In this document: positions 9,146 through 16,932 of the stretch, one piece after another
How the letters are laid out: each line of letters starts with the position of its first letter
Position numbering within the stretch: the first letter of the stretch is position 1
Notes under the pieces: generated by a model
Database searches by the model: none
What the model was told of the DNA's origin: nothing
What the model saw: the letters and a program-made list of their open reading frames with translations, nothing else
Assembly: GCA_002344055.1 (NCBI GenBank)
Contig: DDTH01000002.1
Coordinates: forward strand, 1 to 64,000
Direction of reading: 5' to 3'
DNA: 64,000 nt
Origin: Sphingomonadales bacterium UBA2369
Lineage (GTDB): Bacteria > Pseudomonadota > Alphaproteobacteria > Sphingomonadales > Sphingomonadaceae
Position numbers and translations under genes: made by a program

Positions 9146-10534
9146 ATGGGCCTCGACATTCTCGTCGTCGACGACGAGCAGGACATCAGAGATCTCGTTT
9201 CCGGCGTGCTGGAGGATGAAGGCTTCACCGCGCGTACGGCGGCGGGGAGCAGCCAGGCGCTGGCGGCGCTGGACGAAAGGCGGCCGTCTCTGGTCCTCCT
9301 CGACGTGTGGCTGCAGGGGTCGAAGCTGGACGGGCTGCAATTGCTCGACGAGATCAAGCGCCGGGACCCGACCTTGCCGGTGCTGATGATCTCCGGCCAC
9401 GGCAATCTGGATACGGCGGTGGCGGCGATCCGGCAGGGGGCGGTCGATTTCATCGAAAAGCCGTTCGAGGCGGGGCATCTGCTCCATCAGGTGCAGCGGG
9501 CGACCGAAACCGAGCGGCTGCGGCGGGAGAATGAGAGTCTGCGCGCGCAGATCGGCCAGGAAACCGAGCTGACCGGGCTTTCCAGCGGCATCAACACGGT
9601 GCGCGCGACGCTGAAGCGAGTCGCCGCGACCGGCAGCCGCGTGCTGATCTCCGGCCCGGCGGGCGTCGGCAAGGAAGTGGCCGCCCGGCTCCTGCACGGC
9701 TGGAGCACGCGCGACCGCGGGCCGTTCATCATCGTCGGCGCGGCGCGAATGACGCCCGAACGGGTCGAAGAGGAATTGTTCGGGGTGGAGGAGGGGGGCG
9801 AACTCGTCCGGCCCGGCCTGCTCGAGCAGGCGCATGGCGGCACTTTGTTCATCGACGAGGTGGCGGACATGCCGCCGTCGACGCAGGGCAAGATATTGCG
9901 CGTGCTGACGGACCAGAGCTTCACCCGCGTCGGCGGTCAAAGGATGGTGAAAGTCGACATGCGGGTCGTATCGTCGACGGCGCGCAATCTGCAGGACGAG
10001 ATCGCACTGGGGCGGTTCCGCGAGGATCTGTATTACCGGCTGAACGTGGTGCCGGTGCATCTGCCGGCTCTGGCCGAGCGGCGGGAGGATATTCCCGAAC
10101 TGGTGACCCGCTTCGCGTCGCGCTACGCGGCCGAACGGCGGGTGCCGACGCCAGATATCTCCGCCGACGCGCTGGCGGCGCTGCAGGCCTATGACTGGCC
10201 GGGCAACGTGCGGCAGCTCAGGAACGTGATCGAACGGACGATCATCCTGGCCCCAGGCGAGCGGATCGCCAGCATCGACATCGACATGCTGCCGCCGGAA
10301 ATCCTGAACGAGCAGGCGCAATTGAACCCCGGCGAGGCGGTGAAGGCGATCATGGGCACGCCGCTGCGGGAAGCGCGCGAGACGTTCGAAAGGGAATATC
10401 TGCGCGTCCAGATCCGGCGCTTTTCGGGCAATATCTCCCGCACCGCGACCTTCATCGGGATGGAAAGATCGGCGCTGCACCGCAAGCTGAAGGCGCTTGG
10501 CCTCGGCGACAATCGCTCGGACAGCGAAGATTAA
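9146..10534 (+). CDS. ntrX: NtrX-type response regulator
   Basis: Response regulator of 462 aa paired with NtrY. The receiver domain has phospho-acceptor D53 in LLDVWLQGSKLDG. The AAA+ domain has a Walker A variant (GPAGVGKEVAARLL), GGTLFIDEVADMP and FREDLYYRLNVVPVHLPAL, and a Fis-type HTH ends the protein (SRTATFIGMERSALHRKLKA). The GAFTGA loop that contacts sigma-54 is missing: ELFGVEEGGELVRPGLLEQA runs through without it. NtrX proteins of this class lacking GAFTGA are known in alphaproteobacteria, so sigma-54-independent action is likely. hfq follows after 93 bp. Confidence 0.92.
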   Translation: MGLDILVVDDEQDIRDLVSGVLEDEGFTARTAAGSSQALAALDERRPSLVLLDVWLQGSKLDGLQLLDEIKRRDPTLPVLMISGHGNLDTAVAAIRQGAVDFIEKPFEAGHLLHQVQRATETERLRRENESLRAQIGQETELTGLSSGINTVRATLKRVAATGSRVLISGPAGVGKEVAARLLHGWSTRDRGPFIIVGAARMTPERVEEELFGVEEGGELVRPGLLEQAHGGTLFIDEVADMPPSTQGKILRVLTDQSFTRVGGQRMVKVDMRVVSSTARNLQDEIALGRFREDLYYRLNVVPVHLPALAERREDIPELVTRFASRYAAERRVPTPDISADALAALQAYDWPGNVRQLRNVIERTIILAPGERIASIDIDMLPPEILNEQAQLNPGEAVKAIMGTPLREARETFEREYLRVQIRRFSGNISRTATFIGMERSALHRKLKALGLGDNRSDSED

Positions 10535-10627
10535 GGTGCGCGGCCATTGAATGCGCGCCACGTCACGCTAGCTTAGGTAACGGCGTCGCCCCGCCACAGA
10601 ACAAGAACCGATCAGGGAGCGCGTAGC

Positions 10628-11113
10628 ATGGCCGACAAGGTCAACAATCTGCAGGACATGTTTCTGAACTCGCTCCGGCGCAGCAAGACGCCGGTGACGA
10701 TGTTCCTCGTCAAGGGGGTGAAGCTGCAGGGCATCATCACCTGGTTCGACAATTTCTCCGTGCTGCTGCGCCGCGACGGTCAGGCGCAGCTGATCTACAA
10801 GCACGCCATCTCCACCGTGATGCCGGCCCAGCCGCTCGACCTCAGCGAGATCGAGGCAGCGTTCGACGAAGCGCTGGAGAAGAAGAAACCGTCTTTGCTG
10901 CAGGAAGTGTTCCTGACCGCGGTGCGGCGTTCGGGTGAGCCGGTGACCATGTTCCTGGTGAACGGCGTGATGCTGCAGGGCGAGATTGCCGCGTTCGACC
11001 TTTTCTGCATGCTGCTGAAGCGCGACGGGATGAGCCAGCTGGTCTACAAGCACGCCATCTCCACGGTACAGCCCGAGCATCCGGTCAGCCTCCACGAACC
11101 CTCGGAGGACTGA
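10628..11113 (+). CDS. hfq: Hfq with two tandem Sm domains
   Basis: RNA chaperone for sRNA-mRNA pairing, here 161 aa with two Sm-type domains (about residues 5-66 and 88-149) joined by an acidic/lysine linker (DLSEIEAAFDEALEKKKP). Each copy ends with the Sm2 signature YKHAISTV and has the Sm1 core PVTMFLV. The copies differ at functional surfaces: the rim is LRRSKTP in copy 1 and VRRSGEP in copy 2, and the distal-face segment is KGVKLQG versus NGVMLQG. An AGGGAG Shine-Dalgarno precedes the ATG. From memory, two-domain Hfq is a known sphingomonad trait. hflX follows 3 nt after the stop. Confidence 0.96.
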   Translation: MADKVNNLQDMFLNSLRRSKTPVTMFLVKGVKLQGIITWFDNFSVLLRRDGQAQLIYKHAISTVMPAQPLDLSEIEAAFDEALEKKKPSLLQEVFLTAVRRSGEPVTMFLVNGVMLQGEIAAFDLFCMLLKRDGMSQLVYKHAISTVQPEHPVSLHEPSED

Positions 11114-11119
11114 AGCCTG
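11104..11119 (+). promoter_or_regulatory. Shine-Dalgarno plus CTG start of hflX, inside the end of hfq
   Basis: GGAGG at 11104-11108 lies in the last hfq codons and is followed after 8 nt by CTG at 11117-11119. The hflX reading frame has no ATG, GTG or TTG between the hfq stop (11111-11113) and the GTG at 11264, which lies well inside the conserved N-terminal domain. The CTG is therefore the best start. hfq and hflX are in the same frame, separated only by TGA and one codon. Confidence 0.65.
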
Positions 11120-12412
11120 AGCGTTTTCAACCGCGACGATGCGGATGTTGCCCGCGGCGCCCGCGCCGTCATCGCACTCCCCGAACTGGGCAGCGGCGCC
11201 CGCCGCGATGTCGAGGCGCGGCTGGAGGAAGCCGCTGGCCTGGCCGAGGCGATCGGCATCGATGTGCAGGCCCGGGTGCATTTCCGCGTGCGCGCGCCGC
11301 GGCCGGCAACTTTGTTCGGCAAGGGGCAGGTGGAAAGCATCGCCGAGGCGGTTCGCATGGCCGAGGCGGAGCTGCTGATCGTCGACGCGGCGATCACCCC
11401 GATCCAGCAGAAGAATCTGGAAACGGAGACGAAGGCGAAGGTGATCGACCGCACCGGTTTGATCCTGGAGATTTTTGGCGAGCGCGCGGCGACGGCGGAA
11501 GGGCGGCTGCAGGTCGAGCTGGCGCATCTGGACTATCAGGCCGGACGGCTGGTGCGGTCCTGGACCCACCTCGAGCGGCAACGCGGTGGCTTCGGCTTCC
11601 TCGGCGGGCCGGGCGAGACGCAGATCGAGGCTGACCGGCGGCTGATCCGCGACCGCATGGCGAAGCTGAAGCGCGAACTGGAGCAGGTAACGCGCACCCG
11701 CGGCCTGCACCGGGCGCGGCGGCAGAAGGCACCCTGGCCCGTGGTCGCTTTGGTCGGCTACACCAATGCCGGCAAATCGACCCTGTTCAACCGGCTGACC
11801 CGGGCGGAGGTGATGGCGGAGGATCTGCTGTTCGCCACGCTCGACCCGACGCTGCGCGAGATTTCCCTGCCGGGCGTTTCGAAGGCGATCCTGAGCGACA
11901 CGGTGGGCTTCATCTCCGATTTGCCGACGCAACTCGTGGCGGCGTTCCGCGCGACTCTGGAAGAAGTGCTGGCGGCCGACCTGATCGTCCATGTCCGCGA
12001 CATTTCCCACGCCGACAGCGACGCGCAGCGCGAGGATGTCGAACAGGTGCTGAAGGAACTCGGCATTGGCGAGGGTTCATCGGTGATCGAGGCGTGGAAC
12101 AAGGTGGACCGGCTGGACGCCGAGGAAGCCGCGAGTCTGCGGGTGGAAGCGGTGCGGCGCGAGGATGCGGTCGTGCTGTCGGCGATCAGCGGGGAAGGGG
12201 TGGACGCCCTGCTCGGCTGCATCGCAGAGCATCTCGGCAAGGGCGCGCAGGTCCACGAGGTGGTGCTCGACGCGTCCGACGGCGAGGCGATCGCCTGGCT
12301 GCACCAGCACGGCGAAGTGCTGAGCCAGGAGAGCGAGAATTTGCGGACCCGTCTGCAGGTGCGGATCGCGAAGGCGCAATGGGAACGGTTCGAAAGCCGC
12401 CGGAACGGCTAG
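11117..12412 (+). CDS. hflX: GTPase HflX
   Basis: Ribosome-associated GTPase that splits or rescues stalled ribosomes; 431 aa from the proposed CTG. The N-terminal domain (SVFNRDDADVARGARAVI to the glycine motif GGPGETQIEADRRLI) is family-typical, and much of it would be lost from the GTG at 11264. G motifs: GYTNAGKST (214-222), DTVGFI and NKVD. It is coupled to hfq by an 8-nt Shine-Dalgarno spacing. Its TAG stop shares bases with the stop of the convergent MFS gene (CTAG at 12409-12412). Confidence 0.9.
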   Translation: MSVFNRDDADVARGARAVIALPELGSGARRDVEARLEEAAGLAEAIGIDVQARVHFRVRAPRPATLFGKGQVESIAEAVRMAEAELLIVDAAITPIQQKNLETETKAKVIDRTGLILEIFGERAATAEGRLQVELAHLDYQAGRLVRSWTHLERQRGGFGFLGGPGETQIEADRRLIRDRMAKLKRELEQVTRTRGLHRARRQKAPWPVVALVGYTNAGKSTLFNRLTRAEVMAEDLLFATLDPTLREISLPGVSKAILSDTVGFISDLPTQLVAAFRATLEEVLAADLIVHVRDISHADSDAQREDVEQVLKELGIGEGSSVIEAWNKVDRLDAEEAASLRVEAVRREDAVVLSAISGEGVDALLGCIAEHLGKGAQVHEVVLDASDGEAIAWLHQHGEVLSQESENLRTRLQVRIAKAQWERFESRRNG

Positions 12413-13644
12413 GCTTCGGCGGCGTCGAGGCGGCGCAGCGGCTTCGAGATCAGTCCCGCCAGCGCGACCAGGCCGCCGGCGATCCCCATGAAGATGAACA
12501 GCCAGCGGACGCTGACCGTCTCGCCGAGCGCGCTGACGGCGACCAGGCTGACCGGGGCGGCGAGGCCCATGACCATGTTGAGGATCGAGAAAGCCCGGCC
12601 CTGCAACTGATTGGGGATGGCGGTCTGCAGCAGGGCGACGAGGGGCGCATTGCCTGCTGCAAAGGCGGCGCCGCTGAGCGCCCAGGCGGCGACCGCCATC
12701 CAGAATTGCTCCGGCCCCGGAATCGCGGTCGCGGCGAGCAGGAAGCAGGAGATGGCGAACCCCCAGATGAACCAGGCGACACGGCGCTTCGGCGCCATCG
12801 CGGCGACGATGAGTCCGCCCAGGATCATCGCCAGGCCGGTCAGCCCCTCCATCAGGGCGATGTGCGGCGGGCCGCCCTGAAAATGCTCCAGCACCAGCAG
12901 GGGCGCGAGGGTGAATGACGGCATAATCATCAGCACGACGCCGGCCAGGATCGCGTAAATGTGCAGCAGGCCAGGATCACGCCAGACCAGAGCGACGCCT
13001 TCCTTGAAATCGCTCCACATATGCTGATCCGCGCTGCGCTCCCGGCTCGGCTGGGGAATGGCGAACAGCAGCAGCGGCACGATGCCGAGCACGGCCGTGA
13101 CCACGTCAATCGACAGCGCCCAGCCGATCGGCATGATCCCGATCGCCAGCGCGCCGAGTGGGGCGGCGGCGACGGTCATCACGCCCATCATCGCCTGATT
13201 GAGGCCGGCGGCGCGGGGCAGGAATTCGGCGGGGACCAGCATCGCCGCGCTCGCCTGCGCCGCCGGGGCCTGGAAGGCCTGCATGGCGCTGCGCACGAAC
13301 ATCATCACATAAGCGTGCCAGATCTCGATCGCGCCGCTGAGGAACAGGGAAATCAGCACGACCATGCACAAGGCGCTGACCAGATCGGTGAGGATCATGA
13401 TCAGGCGGCGGCTGTAGCGATCGGCGAGCACGCCGCCGAGCGGCGCAAGCAAGGCCTGCGGCATCAGCGCGGCGACGCCCGCCATGGCCAGCGCCGAAAC
13501 GCTGCCCGTTGTTTCCGCGATCCACCAGAGCAAGACGAATTGCGTCACCGCAGAGCCGATGAGCGAAAGCGCCTGACCGACGAAGATCGACCAGTAACGC
13601 AGCCGCCAGGGTTCGGCGGTCAGGCTGGCATCCGGTTCCGTCAT
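12409..13644 (-). CDS. MFS transporter, drug-exporter type (MFS_3-like)
   Basis: Membrane protein of 411 aa with about 10-12 hydrophobic segments. The MFS loop 2-3 signature GGVLADRYSRR is visible near residue 75, and the pattern resembles the macrolide-efflux/enterobactin-exporter branch. The substrate is unknown. It is transcribed alone toward hflX and their stops overlap by 4 nt, leaving no room for a terminator. A perfect GTTC-N7-GTTC box lies 118 bp upstream of its start codon, so it may belong to the SOS regulon. Exporter direction is inferred from the family. Confidence 0.85.
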   Translation of the reverse strand: MTEPDASLTAEPWRLRYWSIFVGQALSLIGSAVTQFVLLWWIAETTGSVSALAMAGVAALMPQALLAPLGGVLADRYSRRLIMILTDLVSALCMVVLISLFLSGAIEIWHAYVMMFVRSAMQAFQAPAAQASAAMLVPAEFLPRAAGLNQAMMGVMTVAAAPLGALAIGIMPIGWALSIDVVTAVLGIVPLLLFAIPQPSRERSADQHMWSDFKEGVALVWRDPGLLHIYAILAGVVLMIMPSFTLAPLLVLEHFQGGPPHIALMEGLTGLAMILGGLIVAAMAPKRRVAWFIWGFAISCFLLAATAIPGPEQFWMAVAAWALSGAAFAAGNAPLVALLQTAIPNQLQGRAFSILNMVMGLAAPVSLVAVSALGETVSVRWLFIFMGIAGGLVALAGLISKPLRRLDAAEA

Positions 13645-13761
13645 GTCAGCGTATCGTTTCCGGATGTTGCGTCGGCCCAGTGAGGCGCACCGGGAAGGAT
13701 GGCCACGCGCCTAGCAGCTTCACGTCGATCGCGCGAGGGACGAGGGGTTGGAGGTTAGTAA

Positions 13762-13776
13762 GAACGAAGAAAGAAC
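13762..13776 (-). promoter_or_regulatory. LexA (SOS) box candidate upstream of the MFS exporter
   Basis: On the plus strand the site reads GAACGAAGAAAGAAC, on the minus strand GTTC-N7-GTTC. This is the direct-repeat consensus of alphaproteobacterial LexA, with all eight core bases matching. It lies in the 152-bp gap between the MFS start (13644) and the mazG 3' end (13797), so the MFS gene is the only adjacent gene it could control. One perfect 8-base match in 64 kb can occur by chance. Confidence 0.5.
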
Positions 13777-13796
13777 ACAAGGGGAGGGTGAGGGGC

Positions 13797-14570
13797 CTAG
13801 CCTGCAGCGGCGAGCCGCGCCTTTGCCTCTCGCCACAATGCCTCATACTCATCGAGACTGAGGTCGCGGAGCGGCTTTTCGGCGCTTTGTTCGATCAGGC
13901 GATAGCGTTGCTCGAAGCGGCGGGTCGCGTCGGTCAAGGCAGCTTCGGCGTCGAGGCCGTGATGGCGGGCCAGGTTGACGACGCTGAACAGCAGGTCGCC
14001 AATCTCGGCTTCGCGCTCGGCCGGGGTTTCGGCGGCGTCGATCTCCGCGATTTCCTCGTCGATCTTGGCGCGCGGGCCGGCAGCATCGGCCCAGTCGAAA
14101 CCTTCGCGGGCGGCACGGTTCTGGATCTTCTCGGCGCGCTTCAGCGCCGGCAGGCCGAGCGTGACGCCATCGAGGACGCTAACATGGCCCTTGGCGGCGC
14201 GTTCCTCCGCCTTGACCTGTTCCCAGAGGTGATGGCCGCCGTTCGCGGCGCCCTGGAAGATATGCGGATGGCGGCGCTCCATTTTGTCGCTGATCGCGGC
14301 GGCGACGTCGGCGAAGGCGAAATGGCCGTCTTCCTCGGCCATGCGGGCGTGGAAGACGACCTGGAGCAGGAGATCGCCAAGCTCGTCCTTGAGATCGGCC
14401 ATGTCGTGGCGCTGGACCGCGTCGGCGACCTCATAGGCTTCCTCGATCGTATAGGGGGCGATGGTGGCGAAGGTCTGGACGCTGTCCCATTCGCAGCCCG
14501 TCGCCGGGTCGCGCAGCCGCGCCATGATCGCGAGCAAACGGTCGAGGGGGGAGGTTTCAGAAGCGGTCAA
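13797..14570 (-). CDS. mazG: Nucleoside triphosphate pyrophosphohydrolase
   Basis: House-cleaning NTPase that hydrolyses (d)NTPs to the monophosphate and PPi; 257 aa, the usual two-domain length. The first MazG domain has the metal-binding acidic set EEAYEVAD (E43, E44, E47) and KDELGDLLLQ (E63, D66). The second, at about 160-245, has EIGDLLFSVVNLARHHG. Between them lies the conserved DGVTLGLPALKRAEKIQNRAA. It is on the minus strand 50 bp downstream of the retropepsin gene, with an AT-rich patch between that could be its own promoter. It is not a toxin-antitoxin partner here; no mazEF is nearby. Confidence 0.94.
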   Translation of the reverse strand: MTASETSPLDRLLAIMARLRDPATGCEWDSVQTFATIAPYTIEEAYEVADAVQRHDMADLKDELGDLLLQVVFHARMAEEDGHFAFADVAAAISDKMERRHPHIFQGAANGGHHLWEQVKAEERAAKGHVSVLDGVTLGLPALKRAEKIQNRAAREGFDWADAAGPRAKIDEEIAEIDAAETPAEREAEIGDLLFSVVNLARHHGLDAEAALTDATRRFEQRYRLIEQSAEKPLRDLSLDEYEALWREAKARLAAAG

Positions 14571-14581
14571 CGGCGCGATCC

Positions 14582-14612
14582 ATAAGTGCGATAATATACA
14601 TTATGTAAAATA
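14582..14612 (-). promoter_or_regulatory. AT-rich patch, possible mazG promoter
   Basis: This is a short run of ATAATATACATTATGTAAAA in otherwise high-GC DNA, 12-42 bp upstream of the mazG start. On the minus strand it offers TACATAAT/TATATT -10-like hexamers, with CTGACA further upstream as a possible -35. Spacing is not ideal, so it is recorded as a probable promoter region and not as a defined -35/-10 pair. Confidence 0.35.
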
Positions 14613-14620
14613 CCGGTCTG

Positions 14621-15223
14621 TCAGGACTTCAGGATCAAGGTGCGCCCTTCCACGCTCCAACTGCGCAGCGAGGACAGGAAATTCATGCCGATGACGTTCA
14701 GATCGCCGAACGCGTCGGAAATGTGCACGGCGACATTCTCGCGCGTGATGTTGCCGACGCGCAGACTCCCCGCCCGGCCGCGCTGGGCGTTGACCAGCCC
14801 GTTCGCCGTCTGGACCACGACCGGCAAGCCGGCCTGCGGCTGGATGCCGGCCCGCTGCGCGGTTTCGCGCGAAATGCTGGTCGTGGTGGCGCCGCTGTCC
14901 ACCAAGAAGCGGACCCGCTGCCCGTTCAATTCCGCCTCGACCCAGAAATGACCGTCCGAGGCGATGCGGACGCGGGTCTCCCCGGGTGCGGTCGGCACCG
15001 CCTCGCCGCCGCGTACGGAGACGAGCAAGCGGTCGCCGAGCGCAGCGAAATCGTCCTTGAAGGTGAAGATCACGAAGGCCGCGGCGAAGATCAGCACCCA
15101 GGAGGCGAACATCTTTACCGCCGTGCCGAGGCGCACGCGGCGCACCGCGAAGGCGCTGATCACCAGCACGGCCACGCCCAGCAGATAGAGGACGTGGATC
15201 GCCTGGTCCCCTCCCTCATTCAC
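14621..15223 (-). CDS. Membrane-anchored retropepsin-like aspartic protease (clan AA)
   Basis: Protein of 200 aa with two hydrophobic segments near the N-terminus (about 8-28 and 38-56) and a C-terminal retropepsin-like domain. The active-site motif is VDSGATTTSIS (D109-S110-G111), as in the TIGR02281-type bacterial family of probable periplasmic proteases that act as dimers. Substrates are unknown. It starts at a GTG that overlaps the stop of the upstream MBL hydrolase by 4 nt, so the two are coupled. It sits between the MBL gene and mazG in a minus-strand run beginning at tatD. Confidence 0.86.
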   Translation of the reverse strand: MNEGGDQAIHVLYLLGVAVLVISAFAVRRVRLGTAVKMFASWVLIFAAAFVIFTFKDDFAALGDRLLVSVRGGEAVPTAPGETRVRIASDGHFWVEAELNGQRVRFLVDSGATTTSISRETAQRAGIQPQAGLPVVVQTANGLVNAQRGRAGSLRVGNITRENVAVHISDAFGDLNVIGMNFLSSLRSWSVEGRTLILKS

Positions 15224-15984
15224 AGCGCGATCTCCATCCCGTCATAGCCAGGCTCGATATGGGGAGGAAGTTGCCGCCGCAAAGAGTCATAGTCCATGCT
15301 GTTGTCCATGTGGGTCAGCACGGCGCGCTTCGGGCGGAGGCGCTCGATATAGGAGAGCGTGCGGTCAAGATGGTTGTGCGTGGGGTGCGGCCGGGCGCGC
15401 AGGGCATCGACGATCCACAGGTCGGCGGCTTCATATAGATTGGCCATTTCATCTGTCAAATCATTGAAATCGGTGGAATAAATGATCCGTTTACCATCTT
15501 GTGCGAAGATCAGGCCGGTGCTTGTGATATTGCCGTGCGGCTGCTCGGTGTGGCGCACCGCGATGCCGCCGATCGTCAGGTCATCGGGCAGGATCTGTGC
15601 GGCGACGGTGGGCGGATAACCCCACTTCCCTTCGAACACATAGTCGAAGCGGCCTGAAAGGCTCCGGAGGCAGCGGGCGCCGGCATAGGCGGGCACCGGC
15701 GCGCCGGCATTGTGGAAAAGCTGGCGCAGGTCGTCGAGGCCATGGGCGTGGTCGGCATGTTCGTGCGTCCAGATCACCGCGTCGAGGGTCTTCACCCGGG
15801 CATCCAGGAGCTGCTCGCGGAGATCGGGACTGGTATCGACGAGGATGTTCGTGCCGGCGTCGCTGACCAGAATCGAGACGCGGCGCCGGCGGTTCTTCGG
15901 TTCGGCGGGGTCGCAGTTGCCCCAATCATTGCCGATCCGGGGCACGCCGGACGATGTCCCGCAGCCGAGGATGCGGACTTTCAT
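15220..15984 (-). CDS. MBL-fold metallo-hydrolase (PhnP-like)
   Basis: Metallo-beta-lactamase-fold protein of 254 aa. It opens with the ILGCGTSSGVPRIG glycine-rich loop of the PhnP/RNase Z-like branch. The zinc motif is THEHADH (H74, H76, D78, H79), with later metal ligands in EQPHGN, YSTDFND and HMDNSMD. PhnP acts on cyclic phosphodiesters, but the substrate of this branch is not established. It lies 4 bp downstream of tatD and overlaps the retropepsin gene. A tatD-MBL pair next to metG is the usual alphaproteobacterial arrangement; here the pair is separated from metG. Confidence 0.9.
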   Translation of the reverse strand: MKVRILGCGTSSGVPRIGNDWGNCDPAEPKNRRRRVSILVSDAGTNILVDTSPDLREQLLDARVKTLDAVIWTHEHADHAHGLDDLRQLFHNAGAPVPAYAGARCLRSLSGRFDYVFEGKWGYPPTVAAQILPDDLTIGGIAVRHTEQPHGNITSTGLIFAQDGKRIIYSTDFNDLTDEMANLYEAADLWIVDALRARPHPTHNHLDRTLSYIERLRPKRAVLTHMDNSMDYDSLRRQLPPHIEPGYDGMEIAL

Positions 15985-15988
15985 CCTG

Positions 15989-16765
15989 TTACCGCTTCGC
16001 CTTGCTGAACAGGCGGTAGAAATTGGCTGTGGTCGTCTCCGCGAGCTGCTCGACCGGCTCGCCGCGCAGGGCCGCGAGGAAGCGGGCGGTGTCGGCGACG
16101 TAGGCCGGTTCGCAGGGGCGGCCGCGGTGGGGGACTGGGGCGAGAAAGGGGGAATCGGTTTCGATCAGCAGGCGATCGGCGGGAATTTCCTTCGCCGCTT
16201 CCTGCAGGTCGCGGGCATTCTTGAAAGTGACGATGCCCGAGATCGAAATGCTAAGGCCGAGGCCAAGCATCTTCGCGGCGAAATCGCGGTCGGCGGTGAA
16301 GCAATGGATCAAGGCGGGAAAGGCGCCCTTCCCCATTTCCTCCGACAGGATCGCCGAAGTGTCGTCCTCCGCATCGCGGGTGTGAACGATGAGCGGCAGG
16401 CCGGTTTCGCGCGCGGCCGCGATATGGCTGCGGAAGCACTGGCGCTGCCGGTCGCGGTCCGACTTGTCGTAATAATAATCCAGACCGGTCTCGCCGATGC
16501 CGATCACTTTCGGATGCGCGGCACGGGCGACGAGGGTTTCAGTCTCCACGTCCGGATGCAGATCCGCCTCGTGCGGATGGATGCCCACCGACGCCATGAC
16601 GTCATCATTGCCCTCCGCGGTAGCGAGCACGGCGTCCCATTCGCTCGAGCGGGTCGAGATGTTGAGTATGGCGGAAACCCCGGCGCCGCGGGCGCGGGCG
16701 AGCACGGCGGGTTGATCCTCGATCAGGCCGGCATAGTTGAGATGGCAGTGGCTATCGACGAACAT
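15989..16765 (-). CDS. TatD-family metal-dependent DNase/hydrolase
   Basis: Amidohydrolase-fold enzyme of 258 aa of the TatD/YcfH group (3'-5' exonuclease activity in characterised members). It starts at MFVDSHCHLN, giving metal ligands H6 and H8. The remaining ligands are in IGETGLDYY, IVHTRDA, HCFTAD and ETDSPFLAP. The frame is open upstream to 16846, but that would add a basic non-conserved tail, so I chose the ATG at 16765. It is the first gene of the minus-strand run tatD-MBL-retropepsin. It diverges from the first L,D-transpeptidase gene across about 167 bp. Confidence 0.93.
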   Translation of the reverse strand: MFVDSHCHLNYAGLIEDQPAVLARARGAGVSAILNISTRSSEWDAVLATAEGNDDVMASVGIHPHEADLHPDVETETLVARAAHPKVIGIGETGLDYYYDKSDRDRQRQCFRSHIAAARETGLPLIVHTRDAEDDTSAILSEEMGKGAFPALIHCFTADRDFAAKMLGLGLSISISGIVTFKNARDLQEAAKEIPADRLLIETDSPFLAPVPHRGRPCEPAYVADTARFLAALRGEPVEQLAETTTANFYRLFSKAKR

Positions 16766-16932
16766 GGCTCGGACATAGGCGCCCGCGCGCGGCGGCGGAA
16801 GGCATGGCCGTTCTCGACTCGGTCGTTTCGCGCCGGTAACGGGCATATTCGTCGCAGCGGAGTCGGAATGGCAGCTTGCGGGCGGCAGGTATCAGGCTGA
16901 TCGGCGCGCCGCGCCACGGGGAGATCAGAGCG

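Noticed and set aside
13797..14570. mazG as a toxin-antitoxin component
   Set aside because: The protein is the two-domain NTP pyrophosphohydrolase, unrelated to MazF, and no toxin gene is adjacent.
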